DNA from: Rhodopseudomonas_A palustris_F
Lineage (GTDB): Bacteria > Pseudomonadota > Alphaproteobacteria > Rhizobiales > Xanthobacteraceae
Direction: 5' to 3'
Length of the DNA stretch: 64,000 nucleotides
Assembly (NCBI RefSeq): GCF_000013745.1
Contig: NC_007925.1
Span: forward strand, 1,488,001-1,552,000
Both the position numbers and the translations under genes were made by a program. The notes beneath the pieces are model-generated. The model saw nothing but the letters and a program-made list of their open reading frames with translations. It ran no database searches and was not told the DNA's origin. This document shows positions 38,305 to 46,913 of this stretch, piece by piece (position 1 is the stretch's first letter; every line of letters starts with the position of its first letter).

Positions 38305-39272
38305 CCGATCTCTCCCAGCTTCGGAAACGCCTCGGGCGCCGCTGCCAGCGCCGCGCGGGCCTTCAGGCTGTCATCGTCCATCTGCCGGATCAACGCCTCG
38401 GCGGAGTCGAATTTGGCCTCCGGGCGAATGAAGTCGATGAACGCGACGTCCAGTTTGGCACCATAAAGGTCGCCCTGGAAGTCGAACACGAACACTTCCA
38501 ACAACGGCGCGCCGTTGTCGAAGGTCGGGCGGCGGCCGAAATTCGCCACCGCGTCGAGATGCCGGCCGTTCATGCCGACCCGCACCGCGTAGATGCCCTG
38601 CTTCAGCCCGCAATGCGGGTCGAGCCGGATATTGGCGGTGGGATAGCCGAGCAGCCGGCCGCGCTTGTCGCCGTGGACCACCTCGCCGGTGACGAACCAC
38701 GGCGCCCCGAGCATCGTGGTGGCGTCGAAGATCCGCCCCTCGGTCAGGGCCTGGCGAATCGCGCTGGAGGACACCGGATGCTCGCCGACATCGACATGCG
38801 GCTGCACGTCGACCTCGATGCCGAGCTTCGGCGCCTCGCTGGCCAGCAGGCTCGGCGAGCCGCCCCGGCCCTTGCCGAAATGGAAATTGTAGCCGACCGC
38901 GATGCCGGTGATGCCGAGCCGGCCGTGCAATTCGTCGCGGATGAAATCCTGCGCGGAGGTGGCGGCGCGCGCCGCGTCGAAGCTCAGCACCACCGCGCCG
39001 TCGAGCCCGGCGCCGGCCAAGAGCCGCAGTTTGGCGGTGACGTCGGTGAGCGGGAATTGCGGCTTCTCCGGGCTGAAGAAGCTGCGCGGGTGCGGCTCGA
39101 AGGTCACCGCCAAGGCCGGCTTGCGATGCTTTTTCGCCATCTCCAGACAGGCGCCGATCACGGCGCGATGGCCGAGATGGACGCCGTCGAAATTGCCCAT
39201 CGCCACCACCGCGCCCTTGGGGATCGCGGCCGCGGGTGTGGTGTCGCGGATAACGGCAAAACCAATCGTCAT
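38301..39272 (-). CDS. ribF: Bifunctional riboflavin kinase / FAD synthetase
   Basis: 323-residue enzyme that converts riboflavin to FMN and then FAD. The N-terminal adenylyltransferase domain has AMGNFDGVHLGHRAVIG and a later SSSAIRQALTEG motif. The C-terminal kinase domain shows GRLLGYPTANIRLD and EVFVFDFQGDLYG. The stop overlaps the apparent CTG start of the acetyltransferase, so the two genes are probably cotranscribed. Confidence 0.95.
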   Translation of the reverse strand: MTIGFAVIRDTTPAAAIPKGAVVAMGNFDGVHLGHRAVIGACLEMAKKHRKPALAVTFEPHPRSFFSPEKPQFPLTDVTAKLRLLAGAGLDGAVVLSFDAARAATSAQDFIRDELHGRLGITGIAVGYNFHFGKGRGGSPSLLASEAPKLGIEVDVQPHVDVGEHPVSSSAIRQALTEGRIFDATTMLGAPWFVTGEVVHGDKRGRLLGYPTANIRLDPHCGLKQGIYAVRVGMNGRHLDAVANFGRRPTFDNGAPLLEVFVFDFQGDLYGAKLDVAFIDFIRPEAKFDSAEALIRQMDDDSLKARAALAAAPEAFPKLGEIG

Positions 39273-39407
39273 TGTCGGATTTCATTCAGTCGATGTGGGT
39301 GAGGGCGGGACCTGACGCGGAGCCGCTGGCGAAGTCAAGCATCTGCGGTCCAGTGCTTGCAACTCGCGGGCCAAGCAGGGGAAAGCCCCGACTCGTGGGG
39401 CTCGCGG

Positions 39408-40106
39408 CTAGCCGCCGCGCAGCGGCGGCATCACCACCTGGTCGCGGCGGCAGCCGCGGCGATCGATTTCCTCGCAGGCGCGGAATTGCAGATCCTTGCT
39501 CATGCAGATCCGCACTTCGCTGAGCCGCGACCGCGAGCAGGTCACGGCGATCGCGGAATTGCTCAAGCCGGGATTGACCTTGATGAAGGCCGCCTCGACC
39601 TCGTCGGGCGCCACGGTCCTTTCCGCGGCAAGGTCGAGAAATTCCGGCGGGATCTTCACCGCGGCGCGGGCCTTGCGGACGGTCTCGAAATAGCCGCGGG
39701 CGCCGAGCCCCGAACAGGTGCCGTGCTTGTCCCATTCGTTGTAGATCAGCCCCGGGGCCGGCATCAGGTCGAGCATCGACGCCATCAGGTTGCGGTCGAG
39801 CCGCGGCGCCGGCCGCTGGCAGTAGTCCGGGAAGCCGCGCTCATATTGCGGCCACAGCCCGTGCACCACGAAGGAATACGGCCGCTCGCCGCCGCACTGA
39901 GTGTCTTGCGAGCGCCCGGCACGGCCGCGCTCGGCAGCCTCCTGGCAGAACGACGGCGACCACGACAGCGCCAGCACGTAGAAGTCGAATTCGCCCGGCG
40001 CGCTCTGCCGATGGTCCTGCGCGCCTGCGGCGCCGGCGGTCGCCAGCGTGATGGCGGCAATGAGCGCCAGCAAAATCCGAAAAGTCCGAGCCCCTCGATC
40101 GATCAT
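39408..40106 (-). CDS. Exported ribonuclease T2 family protein
   Basis: 232-residue secreted endoribonuclease of the RNase T2/I type, cutting single-stranded RNA with little base specificity. A signal peptide ends near AAGA-QD. Conserved segments CAS I (SFVVHGLWPQ) and CAS II (NEWDKHGTC) hold the catalytic histidines and Glu/Lys environment. Several cysteines suggest disulfides in the periplasm. It is a single gene. Confidence 0.92.
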   Translation of the reverse strand: MIDRGARTFRILLALIAAITLATAGAAGAQDHRQSAPGEFDFYVLALSWSPSFCQEAAERGRAGRSQDTQCGGERPYSFVVHGLWPQYERGFPDYCQRPAPRLDRNLMASMLDLMPAPGLIYNEWDKHGTCSGLGARGYFETVRKARAAVKIPPEFLDLAAERTVAPDEVEAAFIKVNPGLSNSAIAVTCSRSRLSEVRICMSKDLQFRACEEIDRRGCRRDQVVMPPLRGG

Positions 40107-40204
40107 CGCGATGTGTCCCCTACCCAGCGCGAAGCCTAACGAGGCGGTCGGAACACTTCAAGAACGCAATCAATCGATAGCGGTGGGCGAAAACGGTGGC
40201 CGGA

Positions 40205-40669
40205 TCAGGGCTTGGCGGCCTTGCAGGCCGGGTTGAAGGCCCAATTGCGGTCGAGTCCGACGACGCAAAATTCGACGCCATGACCGAACGAGGCAATGCC
40301 GCCGTCCTCGATGATGGAAAAATGCACCTGACGCGGCTTGCCGTCGCTCAGCATCGCATCGGCGGTGCAAAACCGCCGCGGGATGTTGTCGGACTGCCAG
40401 GGGCGGAACGCGGTTTCGTGCACGCCGTAATAGCCGGTGATTACGAGGTCGGAATTCCAGAACGTCCGTTCCTTCTCGGCGAACTGCGAGGTGATCGAGG
40501 ACAGCCCGGCCTCGCAGGCCGGCAGGTCGCCGTCATAGCGCGGGCCGGACAGCCAGAAATTCAGTTCCAGCGGATTGGCGGCCTGCGCCGCCGGTGCCAA
40601 GGCCAACAGCCCGAGCGCAGTGCCAAGGCCAAGGGCGGGCAGTTTCAACGAGGACATCAGGTCGCGCAT
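40205..40669 (-). CDS. Exported conserved hypothetical protein
   Basis: 154-residue protein with a signal peptide (LKLPALGLGTALGLLALAP, cleavage near AQA-AN) and a mature part with four cysteines, at DLPACEAG, RRFCTADAM, EFCVVGLD and NPACKAAK, that could form two disulfides. No family recognised. The start at 40669 follows GGAAAA; 40657 is a second ATG. It is divergent from the next small gene, whose product is also exported. Confidence 0.72.
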   Translation of the reverse strand: MRDLMSSLKLPALGLGTALGLLALAPAAQAANPLELNFWLSGPRYDGDLPACEAGLSSITSQFAEKERTFWNSDLVITGYYGVHETAFRPWQSDNIPRRFCTADAMLSDGKPRQVHFSIIEDGGIASFGHGVEFCVVGLDRNWAFNPACKAAKP

Positions 40670-40884
40670 GGATTTTCCGCCGGAGTTTGCTGGCCGGACG
40701 GTGCCGCGAAGCCTGCGCAAGGTCAAGTGCACCGCGGCAACACCCGCTGACAACTCGGCCGCGCCGGGCGCCGCGTTCTTTCCATCGCCGCCGCGGCGCT
40801 TTACAGTTAGATATGTTGGCCGCGCCGCACGCGGTGACGCCGCGCGGCCGAGGCCGGCCGGTTTTCAAGGCAAGGGAGATTGCG

Positions 40885-41169
40885 ATGCGAATGATCGGGG
40901 CTTTGGCCATCATCGGCGGGCTGTTGGCCTCGGGCGCGTCGCAGGCGGATACTGTGGCGCCGTTCCAGGGCAACGACACCGGCGGCATCATCGCCTATTC
41001 GCTGGTCGGCCAGACCGACATCCGCGCCATCGCGGTCGATCACTGCGCCCGCTACGGCAAGGTGGTGAAGCTGACGGGCGTGCAGGCGACCTATGGCGGC
41101 TACATTTCGTTCGCCTGTCGCTGGGTGCCGTATGGCGCCAACGAACGGCCGCTGCGCGCCGCCTACTAG
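40885..41169 (+). CDS. Small exported conserved hypothetical protein
   Basis: 94-residue protein with an N-terminal signal peptide (MIGALAIIGGLLASGASQA) and a mature chain of about 73 residues with two cysteines (DHCARYGK and FACRWVPYG). GGGAGA lies 7 bases before the ATG. The family is unknown to me. A hairpin follows the stop. Confidence 0.78.
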   Translation: MRMIGALAIIGGLLASGASQADTVAPFQGNDTGGIIAYSLVGQTDIRAIAVDHCARYGKVVKLTGVQATYGGYISFACRWVPYGANERPLRAAY

Positions 41170-41179
41170 ATCGAGATTC

Positions 41180-41202
41180 CGGAAAGCGGATCCCGCTTTC
41201 CG
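41180..41202. repeat. Hairpin after the small exported protein gene
   Basis: 10-bp stem CGGAAAGCGG / CCGCTTTCCG with a 3-base loop, 10 bases after the stop codon. It is a short relative of the GAAAAGTGGATCCCGGTTTTC element at 41803. Confidence 0.65.
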
Positions 41203-41260
41203 CCAGACTGTTGCGCGAACAAAAACCAGGCGGCGGGCAACGCCGTATCGGGAGGACGAC

Positions 41261-41803
41261 ATGACGCGAGTGCGCTGCGCGTTTCCGGCGGTCGGGCTGT
41301 TGGCCGCGCTGCTCACGATTCCGCCGGCTTGGGCGGAGCCCGCGGTCGAACTGCCGACCCGCAAGGCCGGACTGTGGGAATTGTCGCTGCTGCCAGCCGG
41401 CGAGACCGCGCCGAACATGACGATGCAGCACTGCACCGACGAGACAACCGACAAGCAGATGAGTTCGTCGTTCTCGCCGATGGCCAAGCAGGCCTGCAGC
41501 AAGAACGAGACGATCAAGACCGCGACCGGCTACAGCACCGATTCGGTCTGCAGCGTCGCCGGTATGCAGACCACCTCGCATTCCGAGCTCACCGGCGATT
41601 TCAACGCCGCCTATTCGGTCAAGATCACCTCGCACAATGAGGGCGCCCCGGCCGGGGTGCCGCCCGACACCGCGATGACGCTGCAGGCCAAATGGCTCGG
41701 CGCCTGCAAATCCGATCAGAAGCCGGGCGACATCATGATGCCGGGAGGCTTCAAGATGAACATCAAGGACATCGACAAGCTGAAGGGCCTGCTGCCGCGC
41801 TAG
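41261..41803 (+). CDS. DUF3617 family exported protein
   Basis: 180-residue periplasmic protein. A signal peptide ends at AWA-EP. The mature start LPTRKAGLWELSLLP, then CTDETTDKQM and CSVAGMQTTSHSELTG, are the DUF3617 pattern, a family of exported proteins without known function. GGAGGA lies 5 bases before the ATG. The TAG stop codon is the first three bases of a palindromic repeat (TAGAGCATGATC). Confidence 0.85.
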   Translation: MTRVRCAFPAVGLLAALLTIPPAWAEPAVELPTRKAGLWELSLLPAGETAPNMTMQHCTDETTDKQMSSSFSPMAKQACSKNETIKTATGYSTDSVCSVAGMQTTSHSELTGDFNAAYSVKITSHNEGAPAGVPPDTAMTLQAKWLGACKSDQKPGDIMMPGGFKMNIKDIDKLKGLLPR

Positions 41804-41851
41804 AGCATGATCCCGAAAAGTGGATCCCGGTTTTCGGAAAAGATCATGCTC
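41803..41851. repeat. Palindromic repeat G1
   Basis: Inverted repeat with arms GAGCATGATC and GATCATGCTC, inner CCGAAAAGTGGATCCCGGTT core. A dispersed element known from Bradyrhizobium-type genomes; it begins at the last base of the preceding stop codon. Confidence 0.75.
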
Positions 41852-41860
41852 AATCAAAAA

Positions 41861-41905
41861 GCTAGAGCAGGATGACGATTCGAAGAAACGTCATCCTGCT
41901 CTAGC
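41861..41905. repeat. Palindromic repeat G2
   Basis: Perfect arms CTAGAGCAGGATGACG and CGTCATCCTGCTCTAG around an 11-base centre, 10 bases after G1. It may act as a terminator hairpin for the DUF3617 gene. Confidence 0.8.
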
Positions 41906-42062
41906 TCTGGCATCGCTCGTCGCGCGGCAGCGTCGGCGTTGCGCTGATCGGCGCGTGCCCAGGGCCGCTCGGTTTTCTGCGCTCACCTTTCTGCGCACCC
42001 GCAGATCCGCTGCACAAGTCACCCCAACGATCGCCTCCCATTGACAAGGACCGCGCCGACCT

Positions 42063-42085
42063 GCGATGTTACGTTATAACATTGC
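42063..42085. promoter_or_regulatory. Zur-type operator candidate
   Basis: Palindrome ATGTTA-N5-TAACAT at 42066-42082, extended by GC/GC at 42063-42064 and 42084-42085. It resembles alphaproteobacterial Zur boxes (ATGTTAT..ATAACAT). TTGACA at 42041-42046 is a plausible -35, so the palindrome would cover the -10/start region of the DUF2946-receptor unit. Confidence 0.6.
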
Positions 42086-42122
42086 ATTAACAGATCAACG
42101 CGACCACCGAGTACTTGCCGCT

Positions 42123-42494
42123 GTGGACTGGTTTCGCTCCAACATCCGAACGGGCGTGCGGCTGGCGCTGATCGCGCTGGCATTGCAGTTCGGCTTGGCG
42201 TTCGGGCATGTCCATGCGTCGCAGCTTCCGGGCAGCGATGTTGCGGCAGTTCATGGAGCGGTCGCGGCCCCGGCCAACGGCGCGCCGCAGCCTACGCCGC
42301 AACAGGATTCCGACGATGACGGCTGCGCGATCTGCGCCGTCATGGCGATGGCGCAGGCGCTGATCGCGCCGTCGCCGCCGCTGTTGCCACTGCCCGGCGC
42401 GCACGCCTTGAGCGTGCGCGCCGCCGCCGCAGCAGTGGCGATTCAAAGCCAACCGCACCGCGGCTTTCAGCCGCGCGCGCCGCCCACCGCCTGA
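42123..42494 (+). CDS. DUF2946 family protein ahead of a ZnuD-like receptor
   Basis: About 123 residues from the GTG at 42123. One hydrophobic segment (LALIALALQFGLAFGHVHA) is followed by a Pro-rich part and the metal-like motif DDDGCAICAVMAMAQ, typical of DUF2946, proteins often encoded beside metal receptor genes. The frame is open from an ATG at 42066, but that ATG lies inside the Zur-like palindrome and promoter, so it is unlikely to be translated. The GTG lacks a strong ribosome site. It is presumably cotranscribed with the receptor 146 bases downstream. Confidence 0.75.
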   Translation: MDWFRSNIRTGVRLALIALALQFGLAFGHVHASQLPGSDVAAVHGAVAAPANGAPQPTPQQDSDDDGCAICAVMAMAQALIAPSPPLLPLPGAHALSVRAAAAAVAIQSQPHRGFQPRAPPTA

Positions 42495-42640
42495 CCTCGA
42501 AACACCTGCAACGCCACGATGATCGTCACGATGCGTGACGGATCCGCCGCGGCCATTTGAACGCGCCGTCGATCATCCGACGGCCCGCCCGCAGTCGTTC
42601 GCCAAGGATGGCGACACCGGGCGCATCAGGATCGGGCTCC

Positions 42641-44992
42641 ATGTCATTTCGTCCCTCGCAACACGCGTTGCTCGTCTGCTCGTTTGTCTCGTCGGCCTCG
42701 CTTTTCGCCTTAAGCCTCGGCGGCACCGCGATGGCGCAGGACGCAGTGCCCGCCAATACGCTGCCGGAGATCAGGGTCACCGCGCCGAGTCCGATCGTAA
42801 AGCGCAAGCCGGCGGCGGCGCCCGCATCATCTCGGGTCGCGCGCACGGCGCCGGCTCCCGCACGGGTCCCTGAGCCGGCAGCGCTGCAGCAAGGCGTGCT
42901 CCCCATCGTCACCGATCAGTTCGCCACCGTCACCGTGGTGCCGAATGAAGAAATCCGCCGCGCCGGCGGCGCCACGCTCGGCGATCTGTTGAACTCAAAG
43001 CCCGGCATCACCGGATCGAGCTTTGCGCCCGGTGCCTCGAGCCGGCCGATCATCCGCGGCCTCGACGTCAATCGCGTCGGCATCCTCGAGAACGGCACCG
43101 GCGCCGGCGGCGCGTCCGATCTCGGTGAAGATCACTTCGTCCCGGTCGATCCATTGGCCGCCGACCAGATCGAAGTGATCCGCGGACCGGCGGCGCTGCG
43201 CTACGGCTCGACCTCGATCGGCGGCGTGGTCAGCACGACCAACAACCGGATTCCTGAGGCGCTGCCGGCCTGCGCCGCGGCGCCGTTCCAGAGCTACGGA
43301 CTGCCGGTCAAAGCGCCTGTGGCAAACCTCGGGCAGCCTTCTTGCATGAATGCCGAGACCCGCACCGCGTTCAGTTCGGTCGATCGCGGCATCGAAGGCG
43401 CCATCCTGCTCGACGCCGGCGGCGGCAATGTCGCGCTGCACGCCGACGCCTACGGCCGACGGGCCGGCGACTACGACATCCCCGGCGCGCCCTATCTTGG
43501 CGATCCGTCGGTCAACCCCGGCCGGCAGCCGAATTCGGCGGCGCGCGGCGACGGCGTCTCGCTCGGCGGCTCGTATCTGTTCGACGGCGGCTTCATCGGC
43601 GCCGCGGTGACGCAGAACGACGCGCTGTATCACATCCCTGGCCGCGACGGCGCCGACCACCAGACCCGGATCGATGCGCGGCAGACCAAATTCACCGCCA
43701 AGGGCGAGTATCGCCCTGACTCAGCGGCGATCGAGGCGATCCGGTTCTGGGCCGGCGCCACCGACTACAAGCACAACGAGATCGGGCTGGCCGACACCAG
43801 CGATCCGACCACCGACGGGGTGCGGCAGACCTTCACCAACAAGGAGCAGGAAGCCCGCGTCGAATTGCAGATGATGCCGTTCAACGCCCGCTTCGCCACG
43901 GTGACCACCGCGTTCGGCCTGCAGGCCGGCCATCAGGAATTGACCGCGCCGAGCCCGGACGATCCGGGCGCGCTGTACAACGGGCTGTGGAATCCGAACC
44001 ACAACAGCCGCATCGCCGGCTATGTGTTCAACGAATTCGCGTTCAGCGCCGCGACCCGCGCGCAACTCGCCGGCCGCATCGAGCACGTCGAACTGAGCGG
44101 CAGCACGCCGGACTTTCCGGCCGACTTCCTGCCCGACGGCAGCGCGCAGTTCTCCAGCGACCGCCACCTCAACTACACGCCAAAGAGCGGCAGCCTCGGG
44201 CTGTTGCAGGATCTGCCCGGCGGTCTGGTCGGCAGCATCACCGCGCAATATGTCGAGCGCGCGCCGAAGCCCGCGGAATTATTTTCGCGCGGCCCCCACG
44301 ATGCCACCGCGACCTTCGACATCGGCAATCCGAACCTCACCATCGAGACCGCCAAGACCGTCGAGATCGGACTGCGCAAGGCCACGGGGCCGCTGCGCTT
44401 CGAGGCCACCGCCTACTACACGCGGTTCAACAACTTCATCTATCGGCGGCTGACCGGGGTGATGTGCGGCGAGGATTTCGACTCCTGCGGCAACGGCGAT
44501 CCGGAGAACGAGGGCCGCCAGGCGGTGTATTCGCAGCGCGACGCGATTTTCAAGGGCGGCGAGTTTCAGAGCCAGCTCGACGTCGCGCAGTTGTATGGCG
44601 GCACCTGGGGCGTCGAGACCCAGTTCGACGTGGTGCGCGCCACCTTCACCGACGGCAGCAACGTGCCGCGGATTCCGCCGGTGCGCGCCGGCGGCGGGCT
44701 GTTCTGGCGCGACGCCAATTGGCTGACCCGGATCAACCTACTGCACGCCTTCGCGCATAACGACATCGCGGCGATCGCCGAGACGCCGACGCCCGGCTAC
44801 AATCTGCTGAAGGCCGAGATCAGCTACAATACCAAGCTCAATCAAAGCTGGTTCGGCGCCCGCGAAATGCTGGTCGGGCTGGTCGGCAACAACCTGCTCA
44901 ACGAACCGATCCGCAATTCGGTGTCCTACAGCAAGGACGACGTGCTGATGCCGGGCTTAGGCGTACGGGCGTTCGCGAATCTGAAGTTTTGA
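42641..44992 (+). CDS. znuD: TonB-dependent outer-membrane receptor, ZnuD-like (putative zinc receptor)
   Basis: 783-residue outer-membrane receptor. A signal peptide ends near AMA-QD, and TLPEIRVTAP contains a TonB-box-like stretch. The plug domain shows GDLLNSKPGITGSSF, RPIIRGLD, DHFVPVDPLAADQIEVIRGP and LRYGSTSIGG; the beta-barrel ends in FANLKF. The plug with ASDLGEDHF and DPLAA resembles ZnuD zinc receptors more than siderophore receptors, and the Zur-like operator agrees. The metal is inferred, not shown. I start at the ATG at 42641; one at 42608 is in frame. Confidence 0.85.
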   Translation: MSFRPSQHALLVCSFVSSASLFALSLGGTAMAQDAVPANTLPEIRVTAPSPIVKRKPAAAPASSRVARTAPAPARVPEPAALQQGVLPIVTDQFATVTVVPNEEIRRAGGATLGDLLNSKPGITGSSFAPGASSRPIIRGLDVNRVGILENGTGAGGASDLGEDHFVPVDPLAADQIEVIRGPAALRYGSTSIGGVVSTTNNRIPEALPACAAAPFQSYGLPVKAPVANLGQPSCMNAETRTAFSSVDRGIEGAILLDAGGGNVALHADAYGRRAGDYDIPGAPYLGDPSVNPGRQPNSAARGDGVSLGGSYLFDGGFIGAAVTQNDALYHIPGRDGADHQTRIDARQTKFTAKGEYRPDSAAIEAIRFWAGATDYKHNEIGLADTSDPTTDGVRQTFTNKEQEARVELQMMPFNARFATVTTAFGLQAGHQELTAPSPDDPGALYNGLWNPNHNSRIAGYVFNEFAFSAATRAQLAGRIEHVELSGSTPDFPADFLPDGSAQFSSDRHLNYTPKSGSLGLLQDLPGGLVGSITAQYVERAPKPAELFSRGPHDATATFDIGNPNLTIETAKTVEIGLRKATGPLRFEATAYYTRFNNFIYRRLTGVMCGEDFDSCGNGDPENEGRQAVYSQRDAIFKGGEFQSQLDVAQLYGGTWGVETQFDVVRATFTDGSNVPRIPPVRAGGGLFWRDANWLTRINLLHAFAHNDIAAIAETPTPGYNLLKAEISYNTKLNQSWFGAREMLVGLVGNNLLNEPIRNSVSYSKDDVLMPGLGVRAFANLKF

Positions 44993-45117
44993 GGGTTTGG
45001 TTAGGTCGCGTACGGCAGGCCGGCGACAACATCGTCACCGGCCCCGATCTCTTCGGGATTGGGCGGCCGCAACGCGCTGGCGTGCTCGCGCGTTATTCAA
45101 ACGCACCTGCCGCGAGC

Positions 45118-45273
45118 TCTCCCCCCTTGCGGCCGCAAGGGGGGAGGGGTGGGGAGGGCACTTCTTCTGGCCAGACTCTGGCTTCAATTGAAGCTGCCTC
45201 TGGCGCAAAGCCTCCACCCGCCCTTGCTTCGCTCGGGCACCCTCACCCGCAAGCGGGAGAGGGAGAGGGAGAG
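45118..45273. repeat. Palindromic repeat C, copy 3
   Basis: Inverted GC-rich blocks (left CCCCCCTTGCGGCCGCAAGG, right CACCCGCAAGCGGGAGAGGG) between the converging receptor and proC genes. It occupies most of the gap 44993-45275. Confidence 0.65.
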
Positions 45274-45275
45274 GA

Positions 45276-46109
45276 TTACTTCGCCAGTTCCTGCGAGCGG
45301 CGCTTGGCCGCCGCCACCGCGCGGCTGAGCAGCGGCTGAAAGCCATCCGCTGCCATCAGCACGTCGAGTGCGGCCGCGGTGGTGCCGCCCGGCGACGTGA
45401 CGTTCTTGCGCAGGGTCGCGGCGTCGAGTTCGGAGCGATGCAGCAATTCGCCGGAGCCCGCCACGGTGGCGCGGGCGAGCTTGGTCGCCAATTGTTCCGG
45501 CAGTCCGGCTTCGACGCCGGCGCGGGCCAGTTCCTCGGCGAGCAGGAACACATAGGCCGGTCCGGAGCCCGATACCGCGGTCACTGCGTCAATCAGGGAC
45601 TCGTCGTCGACCCATTCGACCGCCCCGGTGGCGCGCAACAGCGCGTCGGCGGTGGCACGCTGCTCGGCATTGACGTGATGGCCCGGCACCGCGACGGTGA
45701 TGCCACGGCCGATCGCCGCCGGGGTATTGGGCATCGCCCGCACCACGCTGCCGCCGCAGGCTTTGGCGATCGCCGCGGTGGTCACCCCGGCCATGATCGA
45801 CACCACCAGCGTGCCGGGTCCGACAAAGGTTTTCAGTTTGGCGGCGGCGTCGCGAAACATCTGCGGCTTTACCGCGATCACCAGCGCGGCCACCGCGCCG
45901 AGATCCTGCGCCGAGGTGTTGAAGCGCACGCCGCGGGCAGTGAGCGCTGCGATCTCGTCGGACGGATGCGGTTCGAGCACCGCGACGTTGCAGCCGTCCA
46001 GCCCCTGCGCCAGCCAGCCGGTCAGCAGCGCGCCGCCCATCTTGCCGGCGCCGGCCAGCACGATGGTGCCGGTCATTTGCGCCAGCGGTGGTTTCTTGGA
46101 AATGCTCAT
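45276..46109 (-). CDS. proC: Pyrroline-5-carboxylate reductase
   Basis: 277-residue NAD(P)H-dependent enzyme, last step of proline synthesis. The Rossmann start is IVLAGAGKMGGALLTGWL, with VKPQMF and VVRAMPNTPAAIGRG following. The C-terminal signature DAVTAVSGSGPAYVFLLAEE and SPGGTTAAALD are the proC patterns. I start at the ATG at 46109; the frame upstream to 46322 is translated repeat and not family-like. A YbjN-like gene precedes it in the same direction. Confidence 0.95.
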   Translation of the reverse strand: MSISKKPPLAQMTGTIVLAGAGKMGGALLTGWLAQGLDGCNVAVLEPHPSDEIAALTARGVRFNTSAQDLGAVAALVIAVKPQMFRDAAAKLKTFVGPGTLVVSIMAGVTTAAIAKACGGSVVRAMPNTPAAIGRGITVAVPGHHVNAEQRATADALLRATGAVEWVDDESLIDAVTAVSGSGPAYVFLLAEELARAGVEAGLPEQLATKLARATVAGSGELLHRSELDAATLRKNVTSPGGTTAAALDVLMAADGFQPLLSRAVAAAKRRSQELAK

Positions 46110-46222
46110 CACGATGTCCCAGATTACAAGATGCGGGACCATATCACCGCGTCTGGAGTCGCGCGCGCGTTTATGCGGGGGCCGCGATGCATCGGATGAT
46201 GGCTTGGTGCTCCGCATCCCGC

Positions 46223-46363
46223 CGTCATCCTGAGGAGACCGGCGAAGTCCGAAGGACGAAGCCGGGCGTCTCGAAGGATGGGCTACAAGAAAGTTGCGGG
46301 CCGCCGCGTCTCGCGGCCGCATCCTTCGAGGCCCTCGCGTTGCTCGGGCACCTCAGGATGACG
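46223..46363. repeat. Palindromic repeat A, copy 6
   Basis: Canonical repeat A between the ybjN-like gene and proC. It explains the 303-base gap 46110-46412. Confidence 0.8.
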
Positions 46364-46412
46364 GCGCCGAGGATGATGACGGGAGAGGGCCTCGCTCCCG
46401 CTCCGACGTAGC

Positions 46413-46913
46413 TTATGCTTCGCCCATGGTGTCGAACATCGCCGCGGTCATCGCCTCGGCGGCCGACTTGCCGGCCCACACCACGAACTGAAACGCCGGG
46501 TAGTAGCGCTCGCAGGCGTGGATCGCGCTGACCAGCATCGACTCGCATTGCGCGGTGGTGGCCGACAACCCGCCCGGCAGCACCAGCGCCTGACGGTACA
46601 TGATCATGCCGGTGTGGGTCCAGATATCGAAATGCCCGATCCACAATTGCTCGTTGATCGCGGCGATCAGCCTTTGCACTTCGGGGCGGTGCGCGGAGGG
46701 GATCTTCATATCGAAGGCGCAGGCCAGATGCAGCGCCTCGATCTCGTTCATCCAGGTGAAGGAGAGTTGATAGTCGGTCCAGTTGCCCTTGGAGACAATG
46801 GTAATCTCGTCTTCGCCGGAGCGCTCGAACGACCAGTCGTTCGTCGCGGCGATATCTTCGACCACCGCGAGCGGGTTGTTCCCGGAATCGATGACGCCTT
46901 CGAGCATGGGCAT
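46413..46913 (-). CDS. YbjN domain-containing protein
   Basis: 166-residue soluble protein of the YbjN group. The core reads ITIVSKGNWTDYQLSFTWMN then LHLACAFDMKIP, and the LWIGHFDIWTHTGMIMYRQA stretch is characteristic. The fold resembles type III secretion chaperones; function is not settled. It lies directly upstream of proC in the same direction, an order I recall from other Hyphomicrobiales. The C-terminal half is rich in Ala. Confidence 0.82.
   Translation of the reverse strand: MPMLEGVIDSGNNPLAVVEDIAATNDWSFERSGEDEITIVSKGNWTDYQLSFTWMNEIEALHLACAFDMKIPSAHRPEVQRLIAAINEQLWIGHFDIWTHTGMIMYRQALVLPGGLSATTAQCESMLVSAIHACERYYPAFQFVVWAGKSAAEAMTAAMFDTMGEA

Noticed and set aside
46110..46322. Extension of ProC to 46322
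   Set aside because: Runs through repeat A and lacks similarity; the ATG at 46109 gives normal length.
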